The position numbers and the translations under genes were made by a program. Shown piece by piece: positions 45,131 to 53,435 of a stretch of DNA of 64,000 bases. Origin of the DNA: Lachnospiraceae bacterium M18-1. Lineage in GTDB: Bacteria > Bacillota > Clostridia > Lachnospirales > Lachnospiraceae. How positions within the stretch are numbered: the first letter of the stretch is position 1; each line of letters begins with the position of its first letter. The stretch is from positions 836,725 to 900,724 of the forward strand of contig KE159609.1 of NCBI GenBank assembly GCA_000403295.2, in the 5' to 3' direction. The notes below the pieces were generated by a model that saw nothing but the letters and a program-made list of their open reading frames with translations, did not search any database and was not told where the DNA came from.

Positions 45131-45399
45131 GTCGGCTTTTTTCATAAAAGCACCGGAAACCCATAAATAAGGAATCCGGTGCTTTCTTTCTTCTGTAACT
45201 CCATTAGCGTATCAATCAGCCGTCCCATGACTTCATCATTCCTCCTTTTTGGTGTATCAAAAAATACGAGCTTCTATCTCGATACATTGTACCAAAATAG
45301 AAGCCCGTATTTTCTTGGTTGTCCGCAAGATCTTCCTCTTTTTTCCACGCAAATTCTTACAATATTCCTACGACAACGGCAATGTGATTGAAAACTTGA

Positions 45400-46060
45400 T
45401 TTCTTAAAGCAGTTCATCGATGGGCTGCTCCATTGCGGACGGCAAAAGGCGATCAACACGCTGCGTGAATTGCAGTATGCAGAGCTGATCGACATCAAGA
45501 AACAGGGCTGTGGAAAACCCCGGAAAGGATGGGAACGGAATGGGGAAAGAGTTTATGGCACAACACGTAATTTTGCGATATTGAAACAGGTAGGGTGCAG
45601 GACAAGGAAATACCCGGTTTGTGGACAAGCTGATTACCGCCAGCCCGGAATTTTTCAATGGCAAATCCCAAAGGAGATACAGGCACTTTTCCAGAGGGCG
45701 GCAGATTTCCTCATTGACCGGGTAGGCCGGGAAAATATTGTATCAGCGGTGATACACATGGACGAGAAAACGCCCCACCTCCATTTAACTTTCGTTCCGC
45801 TGACAAAGGACAACCGACTGTGCGCCAAAGAAATCATAGGTAATCGTGCGAATTTAACGAAGTGGCAGGACGATTTTCACGCTTGCATGGTGGAGAAATG
45901 TTAGCGGAAAATGAAAAGCTGGAAGAACGAGCCAGAGCCAGTGAAAAAGATTTGAGGAATGGAAAGTACGAGGGCAGCAGAAGCAGAAAAGAAAAGGAGT
46001 GCATGACAAAAGCGGCGGCATCACTTACGATACCGCCACTTTTGCTTTTAGCACTAAAGA
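45400..46060 (+). pseudogene. Scar of a mobilizable element: RepA fragment joined to MobV relaxase fragments
   Basis: From about 45406, translation reads FIDGLLHCGRQKAINTLREL then ELIDIKKQGCGKPRK, the winged-helix part of a RepA-type replication initiator. A MobV/Pre relaxase remnant follows: FVDKLITASPEFFNGKS in one frame, a shift near 45668, then PKEIQALFQRAADFLIDRVG and the metal motif HMDEKTPHLHLTFVP (about 45760). The frame stops at 45904, and LAENEKLEERARASEKD, a relaxase tail motif, continues in another frame. Both genes are truncated and frameshifted, so no function remains. It abuts the 3' side of a tRNA operon. Confidence 0.8.
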
Positions 46061-46066
46061 TATACT

Positions 46067-46107
46067 AAAAATCCGAAGCCGTCCCCGATTGGAACCGGGT
46101 TCGGATT
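46067..46107 (-). terminator. Terminator of the tRNA operon
   Basis: Read on the minus strand, AATCCGAA pairs with TTCGGATT with a further GC-rich inner stem, followed by TTT. It lies 10 bases after tRNA-Leu. Confidence 0.75.
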
Positions 46108-46116
46108 ATCCTTATC

Positions 46117-46200
46117 TGGTGCGGATAACAGGACTTGAACCTGCACGTCGTAGACACCAGATCCTAAGTCTGGCGCGTCTGCCAATTCCGCCATATCCGC
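46117..46200 (-). tRNA. tRNA-Leu (anticodon TAG)
   Basis: An 84-base tRNA with a long variable arm. GCGGATA pairs with TATCCGC, the anticodon loop is CTTAGGA, and the 3' CCA is encoded, unlike the other six tRNAs. It is the last gene of the operon. Confidence 0.93.
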
Positions 46201-46340
46201 AAGGCTGACCATATATATTGATACAGCGAGATACAGAACAGATTTCTGTGCAGGTACTCCGCTGTCTGATTTTATACGATATCAAATCATATAGGGATGA
46301 AAAAATATCCAGGAATCAATTCCAGGATATCTTCTTCCAA

Positions 46341-46413
46341 TGAGCGTGCGGGGATTCGAACCCCGGACAACTTGATTAAAAGTCAAGTGCTCTACCACCT
46401 GAGCTACACGCCC
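46341..46413 (-). tRNA. tRNA-Lys (anticodon TTT)
   Basis: GGGCGTG pairs with CACGCTC (one G-U), anticodon loop CTTTTAA, T-loop GTTCGAATC. No encoded CCA. Confidence 0.94.
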
Positions 46414-46454
46414 GCAATCTTATGAAATTCCCAAGCCGAAATACTCCGGGCTGA

Positions 46455-46526
46455 CTGGGCTAGCTGGATTCGAACCAGCGAATGCAGGAGTCAAAGTCCT
46501 GTGCCTTACCGCTTGGCGATAGCCCA
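46455..46526 (-). tRNA. tRNA-Gln (anticodon TTG)
   Basis: TGGGCTA pairs with TAGCCCA, with the loop CTTTGAC and the GCCAAGCGG D-arm typical of bacterial tRNA-Gln. No encoded CCA. Confidence 0.94.
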
Positions 46527-46584
46527 TCAAAGACTTAAATGAACATCATGTCTTTCTGATGCTTTCTTCTTCCTGCGAGAAGAG

Positions 46585-46659
46585 GGTGGGTAGTGGGACT
46601 CGAACCCACGACATTCGGAACCACAATCCGACGCGCTAACCAACTGCACCATACCCACC
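46585..46659 (-). tRNA. tRNA-His (anticodon GTG)
   Basis: The extra G at position -1 faces C73, as required for histidine identity. Anticodon loop TTGTGGT; acceptor GTGGGTA/TACCCAC. Confidence 0.94.
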
Positions 46660-46663
46660 ATAA

Positions 46664-46737
46664 CGAGCCTGGGGGGATTCGAACCCTCGACCTACGGCTT
46701 AGAAGGCCGTTGCTCTATCCAGCTGAGCTACAGACTC
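46664..46737 (-). tRNA. tRNA-Arg (anticodon TCT)
   Basis: GAGTCTG pairs with CAGGCTC (one G-U), anticodon loop CTTCTAA. Reads AGA/AGG codons, which are frequent in the AT-rich genes of this window. Confidence 0.93.
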
Positions 46738-46800
46738 AAAAATAAAATGCCCCCATGCACTGCGTAGGCTACCTTCTTACATTATAGATATCTGTAAGAG

Positions 46801-46871
46801 AGCGGGTGATGGGAATCGAACCCACGTATCCAGCTTGGAAGGCTGGTGTTCTACCATTGAACTACACCCGC
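46801..46871 (-). tRNA. tRNA-Gly (anticodon TCC)
   Basis: GCGGGTG pairs with CACCCGC, anticodon loop CTTCCAA, 71 bases with no extra arm. Confidence 0.93.
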
Positions 46872-46879
46872 ATAACAAG

Positions 46880-46954
46880 TCGGGGTGACAGGATTCGAAC
46901 CTGCGACCTCCTGGTCCCAAACCAGGCGCTCTAGCCAAGCTGAGCCACACCCCG
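46880..46954 (-). tRNA. tRNA-Pro (anticodon TGG)
   Basis: CGGGGTG pairs with CACCCCG, anticodon loop TTTGGGA. First gene of the operon, 41 bases after the -10 box. Confidence 0.94.
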
Positions 46955-46994
46955 CAACATCAAAACCATACGCCCAACCCGTGACGCAAGATTT

Positions 46995-47023
46995 ATTATA
47001 TAGTATCCGAAGCACATTGTCAA
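46995..47023 (-). promoter_or_regulatory. Consensus promoter of the tRNA operon
   Basis: On the minus strand, TTGACA (47018-47023) and TATAAT (46995-47000) are separated by 17 bases: both hexamers are perfect. It drives all seven tRNAs leftward. Confidence 0.9.
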
Positions 47024-47054
47024 CAAAAATTTTATCGAATTTTTGCATGATTTC

Positions 47055-47110
47055 TTTTACTGTTTAGAACAGTAAAAAAATCGTTACTATGAACGGTCGG
47101 TCATAGTAAC
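47055..47110. repeat. Two adjacent perfect hairpins, one of GTTACT type
   Basis: TTTTACTGTT / AACAGTAAAA occupies 47055-47077 and GTTACTATGA / TCATAGTAAC occupies 47083-47110. The second resembles the ends of the GTTACT-family elements. They lie between divergent tRNA and flavoprotein promoters and may insulate the two. Confidence 0.6.
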
Positions 47111-47148
47111 AAAAAACAGAATGGGTATGGTTTATTGCGTGCAAAGCC

Positions 47149-47177
47149 TTGACATACTTGCTTTACCATGCTATTTT
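47149..47177 (+). promoter_or_regulatory. Promoter for the flavoprotein-glycosyltransferase pair
   Basis: TTGACA (47149-47154) and TATTTT (47172-47177) are 17 bases apart, 43 bases before the gene. Confidence 0.7.
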
Positions 47178-47219
47178 TGAACACAGTGTAACCTAAGTCT
47201 GGGGAAGAGGATTGTACAA

Positions 47220-47696
47220 ATGAGAAGAGCTGACAGGGAAGTTAAAGATGTAAATGAAATGATTGAGATCATGAAGCGGTGCGATGTATGCAGGCTTGCA
47301 CTGAATGACGAAGGATATCCGTATATACTGCCTTTGAACTTCGGAGTAAAGGAGCAGGGGGGACAGGTGACGCTGTATTTCCACGGAGCGGAGAAAGGGA
47401 AAAAATATGAGGTGATCGAAAAAGACAGCCGGGCTTCCTTTGAGATGGACTGCTCACACAGGCTGGTCTCCTCAGAAGAGGATGGACAGTGTACGATGGA
47501 GTACGAGAGTGTGATCGGAAAAGGAAATGTGGAGATCGTATCAGAGGAAGAAAAAATGGAAGCTTTGACCATCATGACAGACCACTACCATGAAAAGCAT
47601 TTTGAATTTCATACAAAAGCGGTTCCCAGAACCGTGGCGATGAAGCTTGTGGTGGAGGAAATGACGGGAAAAAGAAGAGTGAAGGGAGAACATTAA
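47220..47696 (+). CDS. Pyridoxamine-phosphate-oxidase-fold flavoprotein, NimA-like
   Basis: The 158-residue split-barrel protein matches the group that includes nitroimidazole-resistance NimA: REVKDVNEMIEIMKRCDVCRL at the N-terminus, YPYILPLNFGV near residue 35, YFHGAEKGKKYEVIE near 58 and the C-terminal AMKLVVEEMTGK. These proteins bind FMN and reduce small molecules. Resistance activity should not be assumed from family alone. The next gene begins 3 bases after its stop. Confidence 0.85.
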   Translation: MRRADREVKDVNEMIEIMKRCDVCRLALNDEGYPYILPLNFGVKEQGGQVTLYFHGAEKGKKYEVIEKDSRASFEMDCSHRLVSSEEDGQCTMEYESVIGKGNVEIVSEEEKMEALTIMTDHYHEKHFEFHTKAVPRTVAMKLVVEEMTGKRRVKGEH

Positions 47697-47699
47697 AGA

Positions 47700-48716
47700 A
47701 TGAAGTATATTACTTTTGCAATTCCATGTTATAATTCGGAAGCGTATATGGAAAAAGCAATCAATTCGATCCTGCCGGCAGGCGATGATGTGGAAATCTT
47801 GATCGTAAATGACGGTTCTACGGATAAGACGAAAAAGATCGGAAAGCATTATGCGGAGAAGTTTCCATCCATTGTGAAAGTGATCAATAAGGAGAACGGC
47901 GGACATGGGGATGCGGTCAATTCCGGGCTGTCTCATGCGTCCGGGAAGTATTTTAAGGTCGTGGACAGCGACGACTGGGTAGACGAGGATGCATTGATAA
48001 AGCTTTTGGATGTGATCAAGGGATTCGTCCGGGAAGGGTCAGAGGTGGACATGATCGTATCCAATTATGTCTACGAAAAAGCGGGGATGGAGCACAAAAA
48101 GATCATTCATTACCGAAATGTCCTGCCGCAGAATGAGATATTCCGCTGGGACGACATCGGAAGCTTTCATCTGGATCAGTATATCCTGATGCATTCGGTC
48201 ATGTACCGTACAGAGATGCTAAAGCTATGCCAGCTAAAGCTCCCGAAGCATACTTTTTATGTAGATAATATTTATGTGTATTATCCGCTTCCGCATGTAC
48301 GTCTGCTGTATTATCTGGACGTGGATTTTTATCGGTATTTTATCGGCAGGGATGATCAGTCGGTGAACGAAAAGATCATGATCAGCCGTGTGGACCAGCA
48401 GATTTATGTGACAAAGAGTATGATTTCCATGTATGATCTGCGGCTGATTGGGAGCAGGAAGCTCAAGAAATATATGATCAATTATCTGGCGATCATGATG
48501 ACGGTATCTTCCATATTATGTATCCGCTCTAAAAATGCAGAGAACCTTCAGAAGAAAAAAGAATTGTGGAAATACCTGCGGCAGAGGGATTATAAGATTT
48601 TTCTGAAGATCCGCTATGGTATTCTGGGTCAGACCATGAATCTTCCAGGACGGTCTGGGAGAAAGGTTTCTTCTATGGCTTACAGCGTTGCAAGAAGGCT
48701 GATCGGATTCAATTAA
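47700..48716 (+). CDS. Glycosyltransferase family 2
   Basis: The 338-residue GT-A enzyme shows AIPCYNSEAYMEKAINSIL, VNDGSTDKT and the metal-binding VDSDDWVDEDAL (about residues 90-101). The C-terminal half is helical and basic with a short hydrophobic patch, so it is probably membrane-associated. Acceptor unknown. It is probably translated together with the flavoprotein. Confidence 0.88.
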   Translation: MKYITFAIPCYNSEAYMEKAINSILPAGDDVEILIVNDGSTDKTKKIGKHYAEKFPSIVKVINKENGGHGDAVNSGLSHASGKYFKVVDSDDWVDEDALIKLLDVIKGFVREGSEVDMIVSNYVYEKAGMEHKKIIHYRNVLPQNEIFRWDDIGSFHLDQYILMHSVMYRTEMLKLCQLKLPKHTFYVDNIYVYYPLPHVRLLYYLDVDFYRYFIGRDDQSVNEKIMISRVDQQIYVTKSMISMYDLRLIGSRKLKKYMINYLAIMMTVSSILCIRSKNAENLQKKKELWKYLRQRDYKIFLKIRYGILGQTMNLPGRSGRKVSSMAYSVARRLIGFN

Positions 48717-48856
48717 TGCTCGATGGAAGCGGATTTTAAAATCTGGACAGGAAGCTTATTCCAGAAGATAGAAAATATTGGTTTTTGAAGTATATTTATC
48801 CAGCCATGGGACAGACTACTTATCGAAAGATAAGAAAAAGAAAGGGAGTTTGTTCT

Positions 48857-49459
48857 ATGGCTGTTAATTTTAAGGAAAGCAAGACAAAAGAAAATCTGAT
48901 GCGGGCATTTGCCGGGGAGAGCCAGGCACGAAACCGCTATACGTTCGGAGCGGAAAAAGCACGGCAGATGAAATTATATTCAATCGCGGATATTTTTGAA
49001 TATACGGCAGATCAGGAGCGTGCACATGCCGAGAGGTACTATGAACTGCTGAAAAGCCTGTCGGGAGAGACGATATTCATTGACGGCGGCTATCCGGTGG
49101 ACCAGCAGGAGAGCCTGGCACAGCTGATTCGTGCCGCGGAACACAATGAAAAACAGGAGGCGGACGACGTGTACCAGGAGTTTGCCAGGGTTGCCAAGGA
49201 AGAGGGATTTCTGGAGGCTGCATCTGCATTTTCGCTGATCGCTGAAGTAGAACGGACGCATCAGCTTCGCTTTGCGCAGGTGGCGGAGATGTTGGAAAAG
49301 AACGAATATCTTGCCTGCCAGAGTACCGGAAAGTGGATCTGTACAAACTGCGGATATATTTTCGAAGGGAAGCAGGCACCCTCCTCCTGTCCGTCCTGCC
49401 ACCATGAGCAGGGGTATTTCCTGCCTTATGAGCTTGCTCCTTATAAAGGAAACAATTAG
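48857..49459 (+). CDS. Rubrerythrin
   Basis: The 200-residue protein has a ferritin-like di-iron domain (NLMRAFAGESQARNRY, with later EYTADQERAHAERYYELL and EVERTHQLRF giving the Glu/His ligands) and a C-terminal rubredoxin-like domain (CTNCGYIFEG and CPSCHHEQ). It reduces hydrogen peroxide in anaerobes. I chose the ATG at 48857 after AAAGGGAG; 24 upstream codons lack support. Confidence 0.92.
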   Translation: MAVNFKESKTKENLMRAFAGESQARNRYTFGAEKARQMKLYSIADIFEYTADQERAHAERYYELLKSLSGETIFIDGGYPVDQQESLAQLIRAAEHNEKQEADDVYQEFARVAKEEGFLEAASAFSLIAEVERTHQLRFAQVAEMLEKNEYLACQSTGKWICTNCGYIFEGKQAPSSCPSCHHEQGYFLPYELAPYKGNN

Positions 49460-49499
49460 TATATTGCTGTATGAACTGTAAAACTCTGCAGGATAATTT

Positions 49500-49692
49500 T
49501 TCATCGGCAAGGCGGCTGAATGAGGCGTAGCCGGTAGCTGCGTCGAAAGTCGCCTGCCGGCGGTCCTAAGCGCCAGCGACGCTTGTTTAGGATGGAGCGG
49601 AGTGCAGACGGGCTGGATGCCCGTCCCATCATTGAATTGGCCGGATGCCGTGCAGCAAGTGCACGGTGCCGTGTGAACTGTAACTGAATAGT
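49500..49692. repeat. GC-rich repeat-like segment ending in GTGTGAACTGTAAC
   Basis: The segment contains several small inverted repeats (CCGTGCA/TGCACGG near 49655) and the TTGGCCGGA...GTGTGAAC block that also ends the element at 23572-23696. It has no credible gene. It is probably a degraded member of the GTTACT family. Confidence 0.5.
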
Positions 49693-49724
49693 AACGGATA
49701 GCAACAAAATCGTAAATCTATATC

Positions 49725-49753
49725 TTGGCAAATGAGGACTTTTGTGCTATTCT
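49725..49753 (+). promoter_or_regulatory. Promoter of the MFS leader
   Basis: TTGGCA (49725-49730) and TATTCT (49748-49753) have a 17-base spacer, giving a leader RNA of about 235 bases. Confidence 0.6.
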
Positions 49754-49785
49754 TCTATATAGATATGAAAAGAGAGGCTGGATTT

Positions 49786-49908
49786 ATGTTCTGGAAAATG
49801 ACAAATCTACAATTAAAAAAAGGCTACATTTTTCCGATTAGCGGGGATAGTGCGCCTTTTTTCAGGAGGATTTGCAGCAGAATGGGTACTTATAAGCCGG
49901 ATTTTTGA
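49786..49908 (+). CDS. Putative 40-residue leader peptide
   Basis: ATG at 49786 is eight bases after GAGAGG and starts MFWKMTNLQLKKGYIFPISG. The frame ends at 49908, 43 bases before the attenuator. Short leader peptides in this position control ribosome-targeting-drug resistance genes in Firmicutes by ribosome stalling; that role is inferred here. Confidence 0.5.
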   Translation: MFWKMTNLQLKKGYIFPISGDSAPFFRRICSRMGTYKPDF

Positions 49909-49951
49909 AGGCTTATGCTTATCATCCGCCAAATTAGAAAAGCGGCACATT

Positions 49952-49994
49952 ATCTCCTTAACGAGTCTGAAATTACAGTTAAGGAGATTTTTTT
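49952..49994 (+). promoter_or_regulatory. Attenuator hairpin that also buries the MFS ribosome site
   Basis: ATCTCCTTAAC (49952-49962) is exactly complementary to GTTAAGGAGAT (49978-49988), and a run of seven T follows immediately. The AAGGAG at 49981-49986 is the ribosome site of the next gene, so the stem can both stop transcription and block translation. Confidence 0.8.
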
Positions 49995-51140
49995 ATGCAG
50001 AATATTCAAAAACAAATATCGAGATTATATTTATCAACTGTGCTTGGCAGTTTGTCGCTGACAGGTGCATGGGTGGCGATTCTTGCGTCACGGGGGTATA
50101 CATTAGTTGAAATTGGCTTTGCGGAAACCGCATTTCATATCACCAGTTTGATATTGGAGATTCCATCCGGCGTACTTGCCGACGTATTTGGAAGAAAAAA
50201 TATGCTGTTCGTCAGCAGCATTATGAGGATGACCGGCAACATCATTATGATATTTTCCGGCAATTTATTTATGGTGTGTATATCTATGATGTTCCAGGCG
50301 GCAAGCTACAATTTTTCATCGGGGTCAGGGGAGGCCTTGGCATATGATTCGCTGAAATCAGTGAAACAAGAGGTACGCTATGAAAAGTATGCATCAAACC
50401 AACTGATTTTATATCGGCTTTGCGGCGGAATCTCTACTTTATGCGCCGGCTTTGCGCTTTTTATCGGATATCAGGCGGCATATGGAGCAGACCTTCTGAT
50501 TGGGACAGCACAGATGTGGATACTTTGTTTATTAAGCGAGGTACGATGCTGTGAACATGAAAAAAATGAGCAGGGACTCCAGCCGGAATCTGCGGTACAT
50601 AGTCAGAAAATCCGAGCCGCTATACTTGCTATAAGGTCCGAGCTCATATCCTGCTTTCTTACGAGTCTTGACTTTATGAAAAAGGCAAGGAGCGCCGTCC
50701 TTCTTATGGTCTGTAATTCGATGGTCGGTGCGGTTGATGTTTTACTGCTGTTTTTCCTGCAGGCAAAGCTTCCAAAGGCCGGTCTGCCGGATCACATGCT
50801 TGGTTTCGGACTGTTTTTCATGCAGCTCGGCGGCATTCTCGGTGCGAAAACTATACTTAGATATAAGGAACTGCGGTATCGAAGCATAGTTGTGATCACT
50901 GTTTCACTTGCGCTCTGCGGTGTACTGGCTGAGTATTCCGGAATGTATCTGCTTATGACAGCTGGCGGTTTTGCCGCCGCACTGGGCGATGATGCCCTCC
51001 AGGTCAGAACAAATACGATTCTGCAGGATATGTTTCCGTCAGAGCAGAGGGCGACCTTGATTTCTATGGAATCATTTATCTTTTCGGTGATCATGATCGT
51101 ATTGTCACCGCTTGCCGGAATTTGGTTTTCACGTTGGTGA
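49995..51140 (+). CDS. Major facilitator superfamily efflux-type transporter
   Basis: The 381-residue protein has about 11-12 hydrophobic helices. The loop 2-3 MFS motif is recognisable as GVLADVFGRKNMLF (about residues 58-71). The middle loop is charged (CEHEKNEQGLQPES). Overall it is close to drug-export MFS proteins with short loops. The leader peptide and attenuator upstream suggest induction by an antibiotic, but the substrate is not known. There is no repressor gene beside it. Confidence 0.82.
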   Translation: MQNIQKQISRLYLSTVLGSLSLTGAWVAILASRGYTLVEIGFAETAFHITSLILEIPSGVLADVFGRKNMLFVSSIMRMTGNIIMIFSGNLFMVCISMMFQAASYNFSSGSGEALAYDSLKSVKQEVRYEKYASNQLILYRLCGGISTLCAGFALFIGYQAAYGADLLIGTAQMWILCLLSEVRCCEHEKNEQGLQPESAVHSQKIRAAILAIRSELISCFLTSLDFMKKARSAVLLMVCNSMVGAVDVLLLFFLQAKLPKAGLPDHMLGFGLFFMQLGGILGAKTILRYKELRYRSIVVITVSLALCGVLAEYSGMYLLMTAGGFAAALGDDALQVRTNTILQDMFPSEQRATLISMESFIFSVIMIVLSPLAGIWFSRW

Positions 51141-51310
51141 GCAGAGCGGATCATTAGATGATCTGTGACGGCATTAATGCACGGGCTGTTTTGAATTTGG
51201 GGAACGGCCCGTTTTTTCATATATAGAAAAGAAGGTTTGGCATCAGATTCGCACTTTGCCGGAAACCGGCATATTGTAAAAGGGTGAAATATGGAAAGCG
51301 GCGGTGTGTT

Positions 51311-53215
51311 ATGGATAGCCAGAAAGCAGACAATCAGTTAAATCTTGCCCTGGATGCTACAGAGGAAGAACGGCGGAAATCTTTGGAACTGGATGTAGGA
51401 TATGACCCGGTTGACAGGAAGTGGGAACTGATCATTAAATATTCCGGTGATCTGGAGGAGGTCCGCCTGATCGCGGAGTCTGTAACGGAGATGGCCAATG
51501 AATATGCGGTCATCGTGATACGGGAATCCAGAATCTCTGAGTTGGTAAGGATTCCGGAAGTGGAGTATGTGGAAAAGCCGAAGCGGTTATTTTTCCAGGT
51601 AGCAAACGGAAAAAGAGTTTCCTGTATTAATCCGGTACGACAGGTTCCTTTTTCTTTGAGAGGGAAAGGGATTCTGGTGGCAATCGTAGACAGTGGAATT
51701 GATTACAGCTTGTGGGATTTCCGCAATCCGGACGGTACGACCAGGATTCGTGCGTTATGGGATCAGTCGATCGCAGGGAATCCGCCAGCGGGGTACTCGA
51801 TAGGAACGGAATATACACAGGAACAGATTAATGAGGCATTGTCAATGGTAAATCAGCAGGAGAGAAATCAGATCGTGCCAAGCCGGGATATCTCCGGACA
51901 TGGTACGGCGGTGGCCGGGATTGCGGCCGGGAATGGGCGGCAGCGTATGTCATCAGAGAATATCCGTAATAGGGAGAATGGGGGGCAGCCAGGTATGCCG
52001 GCGGATGAAGGGAATGGAAATGGCATTCAGGCGGGTATGCCAGAGGATACGGGAACCAGCGCGGGAATAAGCTACCGTTCCGATAGTTCGGCTGTGGCGG
52101 AGCAATATGCAGGTGTGGCTCCGGAAAGTGAATTGCTGATCGTTAAGATGGGCAGTCCGCGCGCGGATGGATTTCCTAGAACAACAGAACTGATACAGGG
52201 TGTTGATTATGTGATCAAGAAAGCTCTGGAGCTGCGGATGCCGGTGGCAGTCAATATCAGCTTTGGGAATACGTATGGTCCTCATGATGGTTCGTCATTG
52301 CTGGAACGATTTCTGGATGATATTTCTAATTATTGGAAGAGCGTGATCTGCGTAGGTACCGGAAACGAGGGAACCAGTGCAGGGCATACGGCTGGGCGGA
52401 TGCGTGAGAACCAGGAAGAAGTAGTTCAGCTTGGGGTACAGACGAATGAACCGGCGCTGAATGTGCAGATCTGGAAGTCTTATGTAGATCAGGCGGATAT
52501 CTCCCTGGTCAGTCCTTCCGGTGTCCGGGTGGGACCGATTCAGGAGATCCTGGGGCCCCAGAGATTTGTGCTGGGAAATACGGAGATATTGCTGTACTAC
52601 GGGGAACCCAGCCCTTATAGTGTTCGGCAGGAGATTTTTATAGATTTTCTGCCCAGACAGTCTTATATTGACAGCGGAGTCTGGAAGATCATACTGACCC
52701 CCAGAAAGATTGTAAACGGAGAATACGAAATGTGGCTCCCAAGCCAGGGAGTATTGAATGTCGGAACGGCATTTTTATACCCGGAAAGCGGGGCTACGCT
52801 TACGATTCCATCTACCGCTTCGAGGGTGGTTACGGTGGGGGCATATGATGCTTTGAATTATGCGTATGCAGATTTTTCCGGAAGAGGGGCAAGGACGGAA
52901 TATACGGCAGGGTATGAAAATGTGGCAGCCTTTAAACCGGATCTGGCAGCGCCGGGAGTCAATGTGATGACAGCAGCTGCAGGAGGCGGATATGCTCCGG
53001 TGACGGGGACCTCATTTGCAACGCCGTTTGTGACAGGAGGTGCGGCGCTGCTGATGGAATGGGGGATCGTAAGAAATAATGATCCGTATTTGTATGGGGA
53101 GAAGGTGAAGGCTTATCTGAGGCGCGGGGCGAGGGAACTGCCGGGATTTGAAAAATTTCCTAATCCGCAGGTGGGATATGGGGCGCTTTGTGTGAGGGAT
53201 AGTCTGCCGATATAA
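51311..53215 (+). CDS. Subtilisin-like serine protease (S8), intact triad
   Basis: The 634-residue protein has a short propeptide-like domain (to about residue 110) and an S8 domain with all catalytic residues: Asp127 in AIVDSGID, His197 in SGHGTAVAG, Ser568 in GTSFATP. A low-complexity Gly/Asn/Arg insert follows the His motif (about 210-260). No signal peptide, so it may be an intracellular or spore-associated protease related to the clostridial Csp group. Start choice is uncertain (ATG 51311 or GTG 51284); neither has a strong ribosome site. Its last 40 codons recur at 57188 and 59711. Confidence 0.88.
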   Translation: MDSQKADNQLNLALDATEEERRKSLELDVGYDPVDRKWELIIKYSGDLEEVRLIAESVTEMANEYAVIVIRESRISELVRIPEVEYVEKPKRLFFQVANGKRVSCINPVRQVPFSLRGKGILVAIVDSGIDYSLWDFRNPDGTTRIRALWDQSIAGNPPAGYSIGTEYTQEQINEALSMVNQQERNQIVPSRDISGHGTAVAGIAAGNGRQRMSSENIRNRENGGQPGMPADEGNGNGIQAGMPEDTGTSAGISYRSDSSAVAEQYAGVAPESELLIVKMGSPRADGFPRTTELIQGVDYVIKKALELRMPVAVNISFGNTYGPHDGSSLLERFLDDISNYWKSVICVGTGNEGTSAGHTAGRMRENQEEVVQLGVQTNEPALNVQIWKSYVDQADISLVSPSGVRVGPIQEILGPQRFVLGNTEILLYYGEPSPYSVRQEIFIDFLPRQSYIDSGVWKIILTPRKIVNGEYEMWLPSQGVLNVGTAFLYPESGATLTIPSTASRVVTVGAYDALNYAYADFSGRGARTEYTAGYENVAAFKPDLAAPGVNVMTAAAGGGYAPVTGTSFATPFVTGGAALLMEWGIVRNNDPYLYGEKVKAYLRRGARELPGFEKFPNPQVGYGALCVRDSLPI

Positions 53216-53293
53216 AGAAATAAAATAGTTGATTTATTGTAAAGAACTATGGTTTAGAAGTGATTTGGGAGTGTGAAAATAGTAAAAGTTTGT

Positions 53294-53299
53294 TATAAT
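53294..53299 (+). promoter_or_regulatory. Extended -10 box upstream of the methyltransferase-like/nuclease gene
   Basis: TGTTATAAT has the TG extension and a perfect TATAAT; no clear -35. The start codon is 137 bases downstream. Confidence 0.5.
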
Positions 53300-53435
53300 C
53301 AGAGAAAGATGTATGTGTATTAAACATATTGGAGACTGATAGTAATTAATATACTATATCGTAGTAATGGGATAGGACAGCAAAATCCGAAGAACAGAAA
53401 ATTAATTTTTAAATAATGAAGATTGGAAGATTGCG

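Noticed and set aside
45179..45391. A 70-codon open frame after the phosphodiesterase
   Set aside because: No ribosome site and no family resemblance; borders the decayed mobile element and is best seen as noncoding debris.
47220..47696. A nitroimidazole-resistance gene
   Set aside because: Only the broad NimA-like flavoprotein family is supported; resistance cannot be claimed from the fold.
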